Positions 12,625-24,995 of a DNA stretch of 64,000 nucleotides are shown piece by piece. Positions within the stretch are counted from its first letter, which is position 1. Each line of letters begins with the position of its first letter. Made by a program: the position numbers and the translations under genes. This DNA comes from Rhizophagus clarus (lineage: Eukaryota; Glomeromycota; Glomeromycetes; Glomerales; Glomeraceae). Where the stretch lies: the NCBI GenBank assembly GCA_015698045.1, contig BLAL01000040.1, positions 226,501-290,500 on the forward strand. The letters run 5' to 3'. The notes beneath the pieces are model-generated. The model had not been told where the DNA came from. It made no database searches and was given only the letters and a program-made list of their open reading frames with translations.

Positions 12625-14370
12625 GCGGTAAATTAAAATAAACATCTTTTTTAAAGCGTTATAATAAAAAAATGCTTATTTTGCGTTTTAATTATAAAAA
12701 AATGCTTATTTTGCAGTTTAATTATAAAAACGCTTATTTTGCGTTTTAATTAAAAAAATGTTTATTTTGCGTTTTAATTAAAAAAATGCTTATTTTGCGT
12801 TTTAATTAAAAAAAATGCTTTTTTTAAGCGTTATAATTTAAAAAATGCTTTTTTTTAAGCGTTATAATTTAAAAAATGCTTTTTTTTAAGCGTTATAATT
12901 TAAAAATGCTTTTTTTTAAGCGTTATAATTTAAAAAATGCTTTTTTTAAGCGTTATAATTTAAAAAATGCTTTTTTTAAGCGTTATAATTTAAAAAATGC
13001 TTTTTTTTAAGCGTTATAATTTAAAAAATGCTTTTTTTTAAGCGTTATAATTTAAAAAATGCTTTTTTTTAAGCGTTATAATTTAAAAAATGCTTTTTTT
13101 TAAGCGTTATAATTTAAAAAATGCTTTTTTTTAAGCGTTATAATTTAAAAAATGCTTTTTTTAAGCGTTATAATTTAAAAAAACGCTTTTTTTAAGCGTT
13201 ATAATTTAAAAAAACGCTTTTTTTTAAGCGTTATAATTTAAAAAAACGCTTTTTTTTAAGCGTTATAATTTAAAAAAACGCTTTTTTTTAAGCGTTATAA
13301 TTTAAAAAAACGCTTTTTTTTAAGCGTTATAATTTAAAAAAACGCTTTTTTTTAAGCGTTATAATTTAAAAAAACGCTTTTTTTTAAGCGTTATAATTTA
13401 AAAAAACGCTTTTTTTTAAGCGTTATAATTTAAAAAAACGCTTTTTTTTAAGCGTTATAATTTAAAAAAACGCTTTTTTTTAAGCGTTATAATTTAAAAA
13501 AACGCTTTTTTTTAAGCGTTATAATTTAAAAAAACGCTTTTTTTTAAGCGTTATAATTTAAAAAAACGCTTTTTTTTAAGCGTTATAATTTAAAAAAACG
13601 CTTTTTTTTAAGCGTTATAATTTAAAAAAACGCTTTTTTTTAAGCATTATAATTTAAAAAAACACTTTTTTTTAAGCGTTATAATTTAAAAAAATGCTTT
13701 TTTTTAGGCGTTTAGGTTAAAAAAACGCTTTTTTAGGCGTTTAGGTTAAAAAAACGCTTTTTTAGGCGTTTAGGTTAAAAAAACGCTTTTTTAGGCGTTT
13801 AGGTTAAAAAAACGCTTTTTTAGGCGTTTAGGTTAAAAAAACGCTTTTTTAGGCGTTTAGGTTAAAAAAACGCTTTTTTAGGCGTTTAGGTTAAAAAAAA
13901 CGCTTTTTTAGGCGTTTAGGTTAAAAAAACGCTTTTTTAGGCGTTTAGGTTAAAAAAACGCTTTTTTAGGCGTTTAGGTTAAAAAAACGCTTTTTTAGGC
14001 GTTTAGGTTAAAAAAACGCTTTTTTAGGCGTTTAGGTTAAAAAAACGCTTTTTTAGGCGTTTAGGTTAAAAAAACGCTTTTTTAGGCGTTTAGGTTAAAA
14101 AAACGCTTTTTTAGGCGTTTAGGTTAAAAAAACGCTTTTTTAGGCGTTTAGGTTAAAAAAACGCTTTTTAGGCGTTTAGGTTAAAAAAATGCTTTTTTTA
14201 GGCGTTTAGGTTAAAAAAACGCTTTTTTTAGGCGTTTAGGTTAAAAAAACGCTTTTTTTAGGCGTTTAGGTTAAAAAACGCTTTTTTTTAGGCGTTTAGG
14301 TTAAAAAACGCTTTTTTTAAGCGGTTAAAAGTTAAAAAAATGCTTTTTTTTAAGCAGTTACATTATAATT
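12625..14370. repeat. Palindromic minisatellite, 30-32 bp units
   Basis: More than 50 head-to-tail units in two blocks. Block 1 (about 12800-13710) has a roughly 32-bp unit built on AAGCGTTATAATTTAAAAAA followed by a GCTTTTTTTT run. Block 2 (about 13711-14330) has a 30-bp unit built on GGCGTTTAGGTTAAAAAAAC then GCTTTTTTA. Each unit is close to self-complementary (AAGCG...CGCTT). Units are almost identical within a block, which suggests recent amplification. Confidence 0.92.
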
Positions 14371-14491
14371 AAAAAAATGCATTTTTAAGCATTATAATTA
14401 AAAAACGCATTTTTAAGCATTATAATTAAAAAAATGCATTTTAAGCATTATAATTTAAAAAAAAACACATTTTTAAGCATTATAATTTAAA

Positions 14492-14985
14492 AAAATGCCT
14501 TTTCTTAAGTGTTATAATTTAAAAAAATGCTTTTTTTAAACATTTTAATTAAAAAAAAGCATTCATTAAAAATTGCTTTTTTTAAGCGTTTGATTGAAAA
14601 AAAATGCTTCTTTTTTAAGTTTAATTAAAAGAAACCTGTTTTTTTAGCATTTAGTTAAAAAAACGCTGGCTAATTTTTTTAAAAAAAGCGTCTAGTAATT
14701 ACAAAAAATGCTTTTTTTATAAGCGTTTAATTAAAAAAAATGCCTTTTCTTAAGTGTTATAATTTAAAAAAATGCTTTTTTTAAACGTTTTAATTAAAAA
14801 AAAGCATTCATTAAAAATTGCTTTTTTTAAGCGTTTGATTGAAAAAAAATGCTTCTTTTTTAAGTTTAATTAAAAGAAACCTGTTTTTTTAGCATTTAGT
14901 TAAAAAAACGCTGGCTAATTTTTTTAAAAAAAGCGTCTAGTAATTACAAAAAATGCTTTTTTTATAAGCGTTTAATTAAAAAAAA
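14492..14985. repeat. Tandem duplication of about 244 bp
   Basis: The stretch beginning ATGCCTTTTCTTAAGTG near 14495 recurs near 14739, nearly base for base, through GCGTCTAGTAATTACAAAAA and TATAAGCGTTTAATTAAAAA. It sits at the right side of the minisatellite element. Confidence 0.88.
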
Positions 14986-16239
14986 TCTGCTAAAACAGAT
15001 TTTTAAGCGCTTAATTTAAAAAAAACGCAAAAACGCTAATACATTTTAAAACGTATAATTTTTTTTTGACAATTTTTAAAAAAATTAAAAATCACTTCAT
15101 TTTAACTTTGGGTTGAAATGGGTTAATCAGGTCAGTTAAACTATGACCTGACCTAGGGTCAGGTCATAAATTTGATGACCTGACCTGAATATTTTCAGGT
15201 CAACCCAACAGGTCACCCAAATTGACGTGACCCATTTAGAACACTACTTAGAAATAACTGAAATTTTTAATATTTTTTTAATTCTCATAACCAGGATTTT
15301 TTTTTTGATAAAATAAAAGAAACACTGTCCAGCTTTTTCTCCTGCAAGATCTACTAATATTTGTTTAATAATATTAACATATTATATATATGTTTTTTAT
15401 TTATACTTACGTGGTATTCTGATATTAATTAAACTTTTTCCAGTTCAATAAACATTAGTTAATATTTATGATGAAAAAAAACTCAATGTATTTTATTATG
15501 ATTTTTTGATTATCATCAGATAATGATCAGCTGATTATATTAAATTTGATGATTTTTCATTTTTTTTTCTGATTAGTCTGAAATGAGTAAAAGTTCTTTA
15601 AGTTCAAGAATAATTAGCATAGCCTGGTTCCACTTTACATTGGTCAAGAACAGGGCACAGTGTAATTACTATGGGTGAGTATATTGTTTGTAAATAGTTT
15701 TTTTTATCACATATATTAAAATAATTTTTGTTAATTTAAAATAATAAAGGATTAAATATAAGCAAACTGGCAGAAATACAACAAATTTTCACAAATACTT
15801 GCAAAGGAAACATCCCAATAAAGTTGAAAATGAAACAGAAAGCACTGGTAAAATGGATAAATTTGTTACGAAAGAAATACTTGTAAGTTTTACTTCTTTT
15901 TTTTTATATCTATTATTTATAATACATAGTATTCACGAATATTAATAAATTTTTAATACTATACTGTGGCATTATTTTGAGAATTTATCGTTAATTGGGT
16001 ATAGAGCTTTTCACTGGATTATCCTATGAATAATTTAGGATAACCCACTAGGAAATTTTAAGATCTGGATATCCTGTCAAATAGGATAACAGGTAATCTG
16101 AATAATCAACCTAAGATAATCTAAATTATCCTAGAATAATATATGCGAAGTAAAAATGTAAAACACTATATTAACACCCCGAAATGTAATACAGTAACAA
16201 TAAATCAATAATATTTTTCCACTTATCTGACTATTCTGA

Positions 16240-17372
16240 TCAAAGTTCATTATATCAGAAGCTAATACACCTGTTAATGCCACCGCAATTGGAAATAAGT
16301 TATTCACGTTAGTAGACGATATTAAAAAATATAAGACACATGTTCTTATCAAATTTTTACAGAAGGAAGTGGATTTAGAGCTTGACGATGATGACTTGGA
16401 AATAATTCGTAAAGAAAAAGTTAATGGCTGTAATTTTTTCAAGTTAACCGAAAAAAAACTTGAATGACATGAAATGAAAATAGGGCCTACATCGAGGCTT
16501 GTAAACTTCACCAAAGAGTGTAAAGAGAGAAAGAAATGCCCATTTTTTTTTGTATAGGACTCAGAAAGACTTAAAAGAAGTATTGGCAAATATGGAATTG
16601 ATGGTAATGGGATAAGTGTAATCTGTCAATTTCCACCAAGTGAGTCTTCTCAGTTTATTAATTATTATTCATAAACTATTGTACGAGTGGGCAGGCTAAT
16701 TTTATTGCTTCTCTTTCTAGAAACTTATACACTCAAAGATAATGATAAGGAATTGACACAATGTGTAAGGGAAATAAAGCGCAGGTTGGGAAATATGGGG
16801 ACATTACTTGCTGATAGCAATAAGCCATATGGTGCGAATATATTTCAGCCATCCTTTATGCTTTGCTATATATTATCAAGAGAATAACAGAAAAGGAGAT
16901 TACTTTGGCTTCCCAGTTAGAAGTTGTTAGTGAGAAAAATACTGGTCATATCGATTATGCAGTTAAGGCCCTTGAGGAACTTATTTGCATCACAGAGGGA
17001 AAATTGTATCAAGTAGTTACAGGCTTTGCTCAGAATCTGGTCCAATGTGAAAGTGTGTTACAGATTAATAAGAAATGCAAGGCAGATACTGCTTTCAAGG
17101 AGGACTTTGACTATATCTATAGAATTGTTACAACGGCTACAGATTGGTATTTCATCTTTTATGCTTCAGACTGTACAAGTAAAAATCCTCTTAATATCTG
17201 ATTTACCAAGTCTTCTTTAAAAGAGGATTCAGAGGAAGAAAAGGAACTGTTTAGAGATATGAAGCGAGTGATAGAAGTTATTGTTGGGTTATTGAAGGAT
17301 AGAGTGGATATTGAGATGGAACTAGCGATGAAGAAACAACAGGTTCAAGAGTATTTTAAAAAAAAATAATCA
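16240..17372 (+). pseudogene. SAM-like domain host-family gene relic carried by hAT-2
   Basis: Readable pieces in order: a SAM-like segment around 16330-16540 (LELDDDDLEIIRKEKVNGCN, in-frame TGA after KKLE); 16560-16640 (KYGIDGNGIS); 16720-16890 (LTQCVREIKRRLGNMGTLLA); 16875-17201 (LASQLEVVSEKNTGHIDYAV, then LEELICITEGK, and DFDYIYRIVTTATDW); and a basic tail at 17230-17370 (KRVIEVIVGLLKDR). From memory this layout matches a protein family very abundant in Rhizophagus, SAM domain plus a nuclease-like C-terminal region. Stops and frame changes show it is dead. It lies inside a transposon, opposite in strand to the transposase. Function unknown. Confidence 0.68.
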
Positions 17373-17573
17373 TATAAATAAATTAATATAGAAATGTCAT
17401 GTATACAGGTTGCATCCTGAAACTTGTAATTTATTTTTGAGGTATTTAACCATTGTAATAATAGATAATAATAAATTTTTTTTTTATTTATAAAAGATTC
17501 ATCAAAATAATTTTATTTAAAATAATTCAATTAACATTCAAGAATAAATCTCATATGGCGGTTTTATTATTGT

Positions 17574-19674
17574 TTATTCATACATATTGTCATTATTAAA
17601 CATTTCGCTCACTCCAACTAAATCACCATTTCTTTTCAAAAAAATTAAAGCTTCAAATAAATCCTTCTTCATACTTGTTCTTTTTGGGGACATTATCAAT
17701 CTAGCATCACTAAAGACCTTTTCACTTACCCTCTGATGTTGCTTGAATTGAAAGATATTTTTGTACTAATTGGACTAAGATTGGAAATTGACTCTTATTT
17801 ACGTCCCACCTTTTCAAAGGGTCTTGATCATTTTTTATTTGTACCATTACTAAATATCATTCAACTTCATTATCTTCGGTTTGAAGATCATGAGATTCAT
17901 CATCTGAGAACAAGTTTCTTTTATAAACTCGTGTTGAAGTTCTTCTTTTTTTTGGTTTTGGCTCGCATTTCTCTAACTGAATATAAGTATCATTTTTTGC
18001 TAATTCATAAACTTCATGGAGACTAGTTTTTACTAATTCCTTTTGATCATTATTTGCAAATATTGCTTTTTTCTTATGCGGATCCAAAAGTGCAGTAATA
18101 AGTGCCTCTTTTTCAATTATCTCAAAATAATTTTCAAGCATCTTATAAATAATCTGAAGGTATTAGTAGGGGTATTTATTTTGATTTTTCACCTAGCCTC
18201 AGGTTCATCATCTTCATCAGCTTCTTCAAATTGATGATTTTCAAACATATTATTATTTGTTTCCAAATCTAAATTAGAGTTTATTATTGAATTAAACATA
18301 CATTTGAGTTTAGTAATACCTGGGTATATGTAACTCATAGTTGCATATTTCGTACCCTCTAAAATTTCTGTTAATTTAGCAAAAGGTCCTAAAATTTCAA
18401 GTAAATCCTTTATAATATCCTATTCGTTATTAGTAAGGTTAATTTTATTTAACCTTTTTGTATCCTCTTTAGCATTATTATCTTTACTTGCATTTAAAGA
18501 TAAAATCACAATATTAATATAAGGTTTTAAAGCTATTAACCTTTCTCCATGCTATATATGTGCTTGACCACCATATTTCTACATCAGTAATTACCTTATA
18601 AAAAATCCTATGCAGATTACTTTCTTCTTCTGGTTCTTCTGAATTTTTTTTTGTGCATTTAAAAGATGTTCATTTTACTTTGGTAAAGTAAAAAAATTAA
18701 TTAGTCTTTTTGCATGTACAATTAGAATTTTGGCAGTAAGTAAACCTTTTCCAACTACTAATTGGATTGTATGTGCAGTACATGATAATCTATGTAATCA
18801 AACAATTTGAGTAAGACATTTTTTCATGTTGAATGTGTTATCTGTAGTACAGAAAAAAACTTTATTCTGCAATTCCCATTGAGTAATAATTTTCTCTAAC
18901 GCTTGTTAAATAGCATTACTAGTATGTAAATATTTTAAATACTGAATAGCTAAAGTAATTTCTTTCATTTCAAATTCAGATGTAATAAAGTAACATGTAA
19001 CCTCAAAGAAACCCTGCTTACTACGAGAAGTCCAAAGATCACAAGTAAGTGAAACTGAAGCTGCATTTCCATGAATATACTGCTTAAGTTTATTTTTTGA
19101 AAATTTGTATGCTTCAAATATTCTTTTTCAAAATTCTTTATCAATTAGAAGTTCAAAATTTTTGTTTAATACATTAATAAATTGACGAAAGGAAGGAGAT
19201 TTTAAAAGATAAAGAGGTTGAAAATCTAGAATAAGCTACTCAAAAAGAAGAGATTTCAAATATTTTTACCGATCTTTTGTCATCTGTGAGTGTGAATCTG
19301 ATGAAATAGTATAACGATCAATTTTTATTTGTTTTAATAATATTACCAGTTGGACCTGAAGTTTCAATCTTTGCACCACAATTTTCACCATTATCTAATT
19401 TTTGATTACATTCAAAAATAAACTTATTTGAATGGTTTGGATGATTTTTTCGTTCACTCCAATTATATATCCAATTGTGAAGTTTTGATTCTCCTTTATT
19501 ACTTTTAGTTTAAAAATTTAAATCATATTTTTCTTTATTAAGAAGTTTATCAAATGCAGTTTCTTCTATATTATTAATATTATCTATAACTGGTGTAGGA
19601 TTTTCTGTATCAGTTATATCAATATAACTATCTTTAGATTGTAAATGTACTTCTATAGTTCTTTCAGTTGACAT
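17574..19674 (-). pseudogene. hAT-2 transposase, decayed
   Basis: Minus strand. ATG at 19674-19672 (MSTERTIEVHLQSKDSY). A zinc-finger-like region around 19500-19380 (NWSERKNHPNHSNKFIFECN, then later C residues) fits a BED-type finger. The C-terminal part at 18141-17574 includes an acidic/basic linker (EPKPKKRRTSTR), the hAT dimerisation region (KSQFPILVQLVQKYLSIQAT, then VFSDARLIMSPKRTSMKK) and the tail VSEMFNNDNMYE with a TAA at 17576-17574. Several stops and frame changes interrupt it. The element's 8-bp duplication independently supports hAT. Confidence 0.85.
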
Positions 19675-20599
19675 ATTTAAAAATAATAGCTAAAGTTTAA
19701 CTTCGAAGTTTTTCTTTGTTAAAAATTTTTTCTATAGAAAGTTTCTTTATTAGAGAATAAAAAACATTTTTTAGAGTAATACAATACTACAGTAATACTA
19801 ATTACCAAAGTTATATTTTATATGTATGGCTATCAGATTATATATAATAATTATTATAAGATAATCTGGATAATCTGAATAATCTAAAAATTTATTCATT
19901 TGCAAATTCTTAAATTCAAATATCTGGTTAAAATTAACTGGATACAACTTTGGATAATAGGATAATCCAGATAAATCCTAGGATTTTATCTGTTCAAGGA
20001 AAGCTCTAATTGGGTAGTTTGTGATGATCAACCTTTTGTAGCTGTAGAAAATAAACACCTTCAAAAAATATTTCATTTATTACAACCTAATGCTAAAATT
20101 CTATCAGCAGATACAATTCGCAATGATGTTATAGATGCGTTTAAAAAAAAGAGAACTAAAATTCAATCCATTTTACAGGTATCTTTTGTACCTCTATTTT
20201 TTTATTTAACAGTTAATTTTTTTAATTTTAAAGATGTTGGACATTGCATATTTATTTAGAAATAAGGGAGGATATCGCTGTCATATTCAAAGCCTATTTA
20301 ACACACATCTAAGGCTCAAAAGAGTCACAGTCTCGCCAAGCATCTATACTAAATGAATAAGGGAATTGAAAAATAAAAAAGAAAAATTGTAAAGTGCGAT
20401 GACTGTTTAAACAAAAAATTAATTAGTAACTACAAAGCTACATCCTATGGCTAATTTCCTATTTCTAGCTAGGGCTCTGATCAGTTTCGGTAATTACCGA
20501 ACTGTACTGACCAGTTTTAGTATTGAAGCGGTTTCAGTTTTATGATTTATCAAACTGAAACTTTCGGTTTCAGTATCGATTTTGCAATTTACCGAACTG

Positions 20600-21588
20600 A
20601 TTTACTGATAATAAAAATGTTTTTTTTATAAGAAAAATGTCCTTTTATTAAATAATGTAGTTAAAAAAAATGTTGCAAAATGTTTTTTACATAAACGTTT
20701 AATATAAAAAATAATGTTTCGCAACATTATTTTTGCAGAACTTGTAAAAAACGTTGCGAAACATTTTTTACATAAACAATTTGATAAAAAATAACATTTC
20801 ATAACGTTATTTTTGCGAACATTGTAAAAAATGTTGCAAACCGTTTTTTATATAAACGATTTGATAAAAAATAATATTTCACAATGTTATTTTTGCGAAA
20901 CTTGTAAAAAACGTTGCAAAACATTTTTTACATAAACGATTTGATAAAAAAATAACATTTTATAACGTTATTATTTTTGCGGAACTTGTAAAAAATGTTG
21001 TGAAATGTTTTTTACATAAACGATTTGATAAAAAATAATGCTTCACAACGTTATTTTTGCGAACATTGTAAAAAATATTGTGAAACATTTTTTACATAAA
21101 CAATTTGATAAAAAATAATATTTCGCAACGTTATTTTTGCGAAACTTATAAAAAATGTTGCAAAACATTTTTTACATAAATGATTTAATAAAAAAATAAT
21201 GTTTTGCAACGTTATTTTTGCGGAACTTGTAAAAAATGTTGTGAAATGTTTTTTACATAAATAATTTAATATGAAAAATAACGTTTCGTAATGTTATTTT
21301 TGTGAACATTGTAAAAAACGTTGCGAAACATTTTTTACATAAACGTTTGATATAAAAAAATAATGTTTTGCAACATTATTTTTGCGAAACTTGTAAAAAA
21401 TGTTGCGAAATGTTTTTTACATCAGAAATTTAATATAGAAAACATTTCACAACGTTATTTTCCTTTTTATTTAAAAATGTTGCAAAACGTTTTATAAAAC
21501 AATTTAATATAAAAAAAACATCTCGCAACATTTTTTTTTGTCACTTTAATAAAAAACGTTGTGAAATGTTTTTTTATGAATGATTTGA
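20600..21588. repeat. Satellite of roughly 80 bp inside hAT-3
   Basis: Units contain AAAAAACGTTGCGAAAC, TTTTTTACATAAACGATTTG and ATAAAAAATAA.RTTTCGCAACG in order. Each is partly self-complementary (AACGTTGCGAAA/TTTCGCAACGTT). About 11 to 12 units; the array resumes at 26763-26825, after the CACTA insertion. Confidence 0.88.
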
Positions 21589-22095
21589 TAACACTAGTCG
21601 AAAAAGGACAATTCAGCCTAAATTTGACCAGGTCGAATATAGGTCAAATGACGATCTAACCTATGTCAAATTGAGGCCAATTTTTTTGGCGCATTTAGGG
21701 TGCCAATCGTCTCAAATTCAGAAAAAAAATTCAACCATCATTTAATCTATATTAGGACATTATTACATATTTATTCGACCCTAAAAAAAACTATATTCGA
21801 CTACTGTATGTAACCCGAATATAATTGATAAATAGGTCAAACTAGAGGTTTTTCAAGGTCAAATAATAGTAGTTTTATTAACATTTTATTTATAGCTACA
21901 GTACATATTATAATATTATATAAAAATTTATCTAACATTTATCTATCTATATATTATCACTTGTTATTATTCACATTAATCTATTTGCCATTATATCCAC
22001 AACCATTATCTACACAATCAAGTATCCTAAAAAATCCTAAATCATTCTTGCCAAATTTTGCATCTAGAGAACCGAAGAACAAACTGTCCAAAAAA

Positions 22096-22447
22096 CACAG
22101 GTCGAAATTAGTTAAATAGGGTATCAATAGAGTATCAATAGGTTATCAATCGGCTATCAATAAGCTACCCTATTGGTAGCCTATTGAACTTACGCCATAA
22201 TCTGTCACCAATCGGGCAGGCTGATTGATAGCCGATTGATAACTTATTAATAACCTATTAGTATCCTATTGGTATTTTTATTAAATAGGGTATCAATAGG
22301 GTATCAATAGGTTATCAATAGGTTATCAATCAGCCTGCCTGATTGGTGACGGATTATGGCGTAAGTTCAATAGGCTACCAATATGGTAGCCTATTGATAG
22401 CTGATTGATACCCTATTGATACCCTATTTAACTAATTTCGACCTGTG
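22096..22447. mobile_element. 352-bp hairpin (foldback) element
   Basis: The whole element is two arms of about 170 bp, inverted and nearly identical, with ends CACAGGTCGAAATTAGTTAA and the reverse complement. The arms share AATAGGGTATCAATAG, GGTAGCCTATTGAACTTACG and GGCAGGCTGATTGATA. It interrupts a tandem array in the CACTA element between A runs, so the target duplication cannot be resolved. No coding capacity. If transcribed it would form a long double-stranded RNA. Confidence 0.92.
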
Positions 22448-23095
22448 AAAAAAGAAAAAATAAATTAGTAATTATTTTTCAAAAGGTGAAAGAAATCTTA
22501 AAAAAAACATACTCGCTGAATTCTTGCATTAAAAAAACACACCATTAAATCCACATATCCAAAGATTAGAGGTTCGTCAAAGATCATTCTTGTCGAATTT
22601 TGCGTTCAGAGAGCTGAAAAATAAACTATCTAAAAAAAAGAAAAAATAAATTAGTAATTATTTTTCAAAAAGGCGAAAGAAATCTTAAAAAAACATACTC
22701 ACCGAATTCTTGCATTAAAAAAACACACCATCAAATCTACACATCCAAAGATTGGAGGTTCGTCAAAGATCATTCTTGTCAAATTTTACATCCAGAGAGC
22801 CGAAGAACAAACTATCTAAAAAAAAAGAAAAAATAAATTAGTAATTATTTTTCAAAAGGCGAAAGAAATCTTTAAAAAAAACATACTTGCCGAATTCTTG
22901 TATTAAAAAAACACACCATCAAATCCACACATCCAAAGATTGAAGGTTCGTCAAAGATCATTCTTGTTGAATTTCGCGTCCAGAGAGCCGAAAAATAAAC
23001 TATCTAAAAAAAAGAAAAAATAAATTAGTAATTATTTTTAAAAGGCGAAAGAAATCTTAAAAAAAATACTCCAAATTCTTACGTCAAAAAAACTG
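22448..23095. repeat. Tandem array, about 190-bp units (CACTA interior)
   Basis: Three and a half units of AAAAATAAATTAGTAATTAT, then GCGAAAGAAATCTTAAAAAA, CCGAATTCTTGCATTAAAAA, CAAAGATTGGAGGTTCGTCA and AGAGAGCCGAARAAYAAACT. A further partial copy lies left of the hairpin (22040-22090), so the hairpin landed inside the array. Confidence 0.9.
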
Positions 23096-24240
23096 AACTT
23101 GCCTAAAAAAAATAGAGAATTGAAACGTTAGTAATCGTTTTATTAAATAAATAAACTGAATATTTCATCTTACAAAAATTATATCAAAGATGTTGAAAAT
23201 TAGCCGTCTATAATTAAAATAATCAAAATATTAATACATGATTCATTAAAAAAATAAATTTAATTAAAAATAAAAAAAAAAATATTAAAACTCACTAAAA
23301 TCCGAGTTGTTAAAACTGTTTTATTGCTACCAAATTCCACACGAGTATCAACTATTTAAAAGGAGTAAAACAAGTTGTTAATAAACGTTGTAAAAATCAC
23401 AAAATAAAATGAAAAAATTAAAATACTCACCAAAATCCTATACAAACTAAAGAGCTAGCCATTTAAAAAAGAGTAAAAACGAGTCATTAGTAAATGTCGT
23501 AAAACATCAAAATAAAATGATAAGATACTCCTGAGATCTTACTGAAGAGCCAACCGTCTAAAAGAAATGAAAAAAAAATGAAAAGATACTCCCGAGATCC
23601 TACTGAAGAGCCAACTGACTAAAAAAAAATGAAAAAAATGAAATTATTAACTGTCCTTTAGAAGTCATAAAATAAAAAAATTAAACTTTACAACTTTTAC
23701 TGAAATACCACGTCTAAAAAGCCGCAAAAAGAAATGGCCCCTAATGTCAAAGAACCAGTTGCCTGCAAAAAAAATGAACTGTTAATAAAGTTCGTTTAAA
23801 GTTAAAAGAAAAAACAATTTCACTTACCTAGATCCAAAGAAGAGATCTGAGAGAATACTAAATAAAAAAAAGTAACTGAACTTTTAGAAGCCGTTCGTTA
23901 AATTAAGAGTAGTTAAAGAAAAAAAAATTATTACTGTAAAATTTCACGTCCAAAGGAGACCAAAATATCTGCTTAAAACGAGCCGTTTCATTGAGGATTT
24001 TTTAAAGAAAGTGCGGGAGAAGTGGAAAAAGAGAAATTAAGAAAGGGAAGGAAAAGGAAAAGATAAAGGAAAATATAAAGGGAAGAAAAAGAAAGAAGAG
24101 GGAAAGATAAAAAATAGGGAAAGGACGAAAAGAGGTAAAAAACAAAAGGAAATGGTGAAGGAAAAAGGAAAGAAGTTTTAGAAACTTCATTAAATTTAGT
24201 CTTTTTTTTAAGCTTTAATTAGTTATGTGATATGTAATGT
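23096..24240. repeat. Diverged short tandem blocks (CACTA interior)
   Basis: Blocks of 60-170 bp share a pattern: a short GC-richer word, an A run, then a word such as GTTAGTAA/GTTAATAAA. Clear repeats include AAAATACTCCYGAGATCYTACTGAAGAGCCAA at 23517 and 23580. The stretch 24000-24190 is purine-rich low complexity (GGAAAAGGAAAAG), which alone creates an open minus-strand frame. No gene seen. Confidence 0.6.
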
Positions 24241-24659
24241 GACGCTTAACATATGGGCTGATTTGTTCACTCTGCATTAAAAAGAATTATTAAATTGATT
24301 TTCACAGTTTTCATTACTCAAAATTGTTTTGTAATACCAAAAAATCATCTGATTGATGTTCACTTGATTAAATAATAAGTTGAACAAAAATTTACATTTG
24401 CAAAACTTAAATTATTAAATGTAAAAGAGACGTGAAAAAACCCATTTCACTAATAAAAAACCCATTTCTCATATATATGGAATTTTTAACATATATTATT
24501 AAAAAGTAAGTATATTTTAATAAAATATAAAGTAAAATAAAAATTTATATAGTCTTAGTAGCTATAAATATTTATGAAAGTGTAATAAAAACATCATATA
24601 AAAGATGGTATTATAATAGATATTTTTAAATAATAAAATAATTATTTTATATCGGAGTT

Positions 24660-24995
24660 TGTATTACTATCTTTAAACGCAAATATATCAAGATTCACTG
24701 ATCCACTATCTATAATTTTAGGCTTGTTGGAAAGCCCTTGTTCTGGACTTTATAGACGAAAAAAGAGCTTGCTGATTGGATCATTAAATCCAGAGATATT
24801 TACGTTTAAAGTTGAGGTACAAATTTTTTAACATGTTTAAATGCAAATATCTTGGGATCCACTGATCCGTTTTTTAAAAATTTAGGCTCTTTGGAAAGTC
24901 CTTGATCTGGACTATATGAGCGAAAAAAGAGCTTGCCGATTGGATCATTGGATCTGGAGATATTTACATTTAAAGTTGAGATACGAATTTTTAAC
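24660..24995. repeat. Tandem duplication of about 168 bp
   Basis: Two diverged copies share TTAGGCTYKTTGGAAAGYCC, CGAAAAAAGAGCTTGC, GATTGGATCATT and GAGATATTTACRTTTAAAGT. Non-coding, inside the CACTA element. Confidence 0.88.

Larger units (their letters stand above)
12439..15246. mobile_element. Non-coding DNA element with inverted ends, filled by a minisatellite
   Basis: Left end TAGTGTTCTGAATGGGTCAG and the reverse complement of the right end TAGTGTTCTAAATGGGTCAC match at 18 of 20 positions. Both are followed by repeated GGTCAGGTC words over about 120 bp. Ends starting TAGNG fit the hAT superfamily, but I see no clean 8-bp target duplication (flanks GTCTAGCC and CTTAGAAA). There is no coding frame; the interior is tandem repeat. 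Confidence 0.65.
16002..20008 (-). mobile_element. hAT-2 DNA transposon with 8-bp target duplication
   Basis: Flanked on both sides by ATTGGGTA (15994-16001 and 20009-20016), a perfect 8-bp duplication that interrupts the hAT-1 coding sequence. Ends begin TAGAGCTTT (left) and its reverse complement (right), fitting the hAT TAGNG rule. GGATAATC/GGATTATCC words repeat near both ends, as expected for hAT subterminal binding sites. It contains its own dead transposase (minus) and a host-type gene relic (plus). Confidence 0.93.

Noticed and set aside
12800..14330. CRISPR-like or telomere-like regular array (TTAGGTT words)
   Set aside because: Units are contiguous with no unique spacers, the genome is eukaryotic, and the motif is part of a palindromic 30-bp unit rather than a telomere repeat.
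24002..24190. Minus-strand open frame rich in Phe, Leu and Ser
   Set aside because: Produced by a purine-rich low-complexity run; no gene features.
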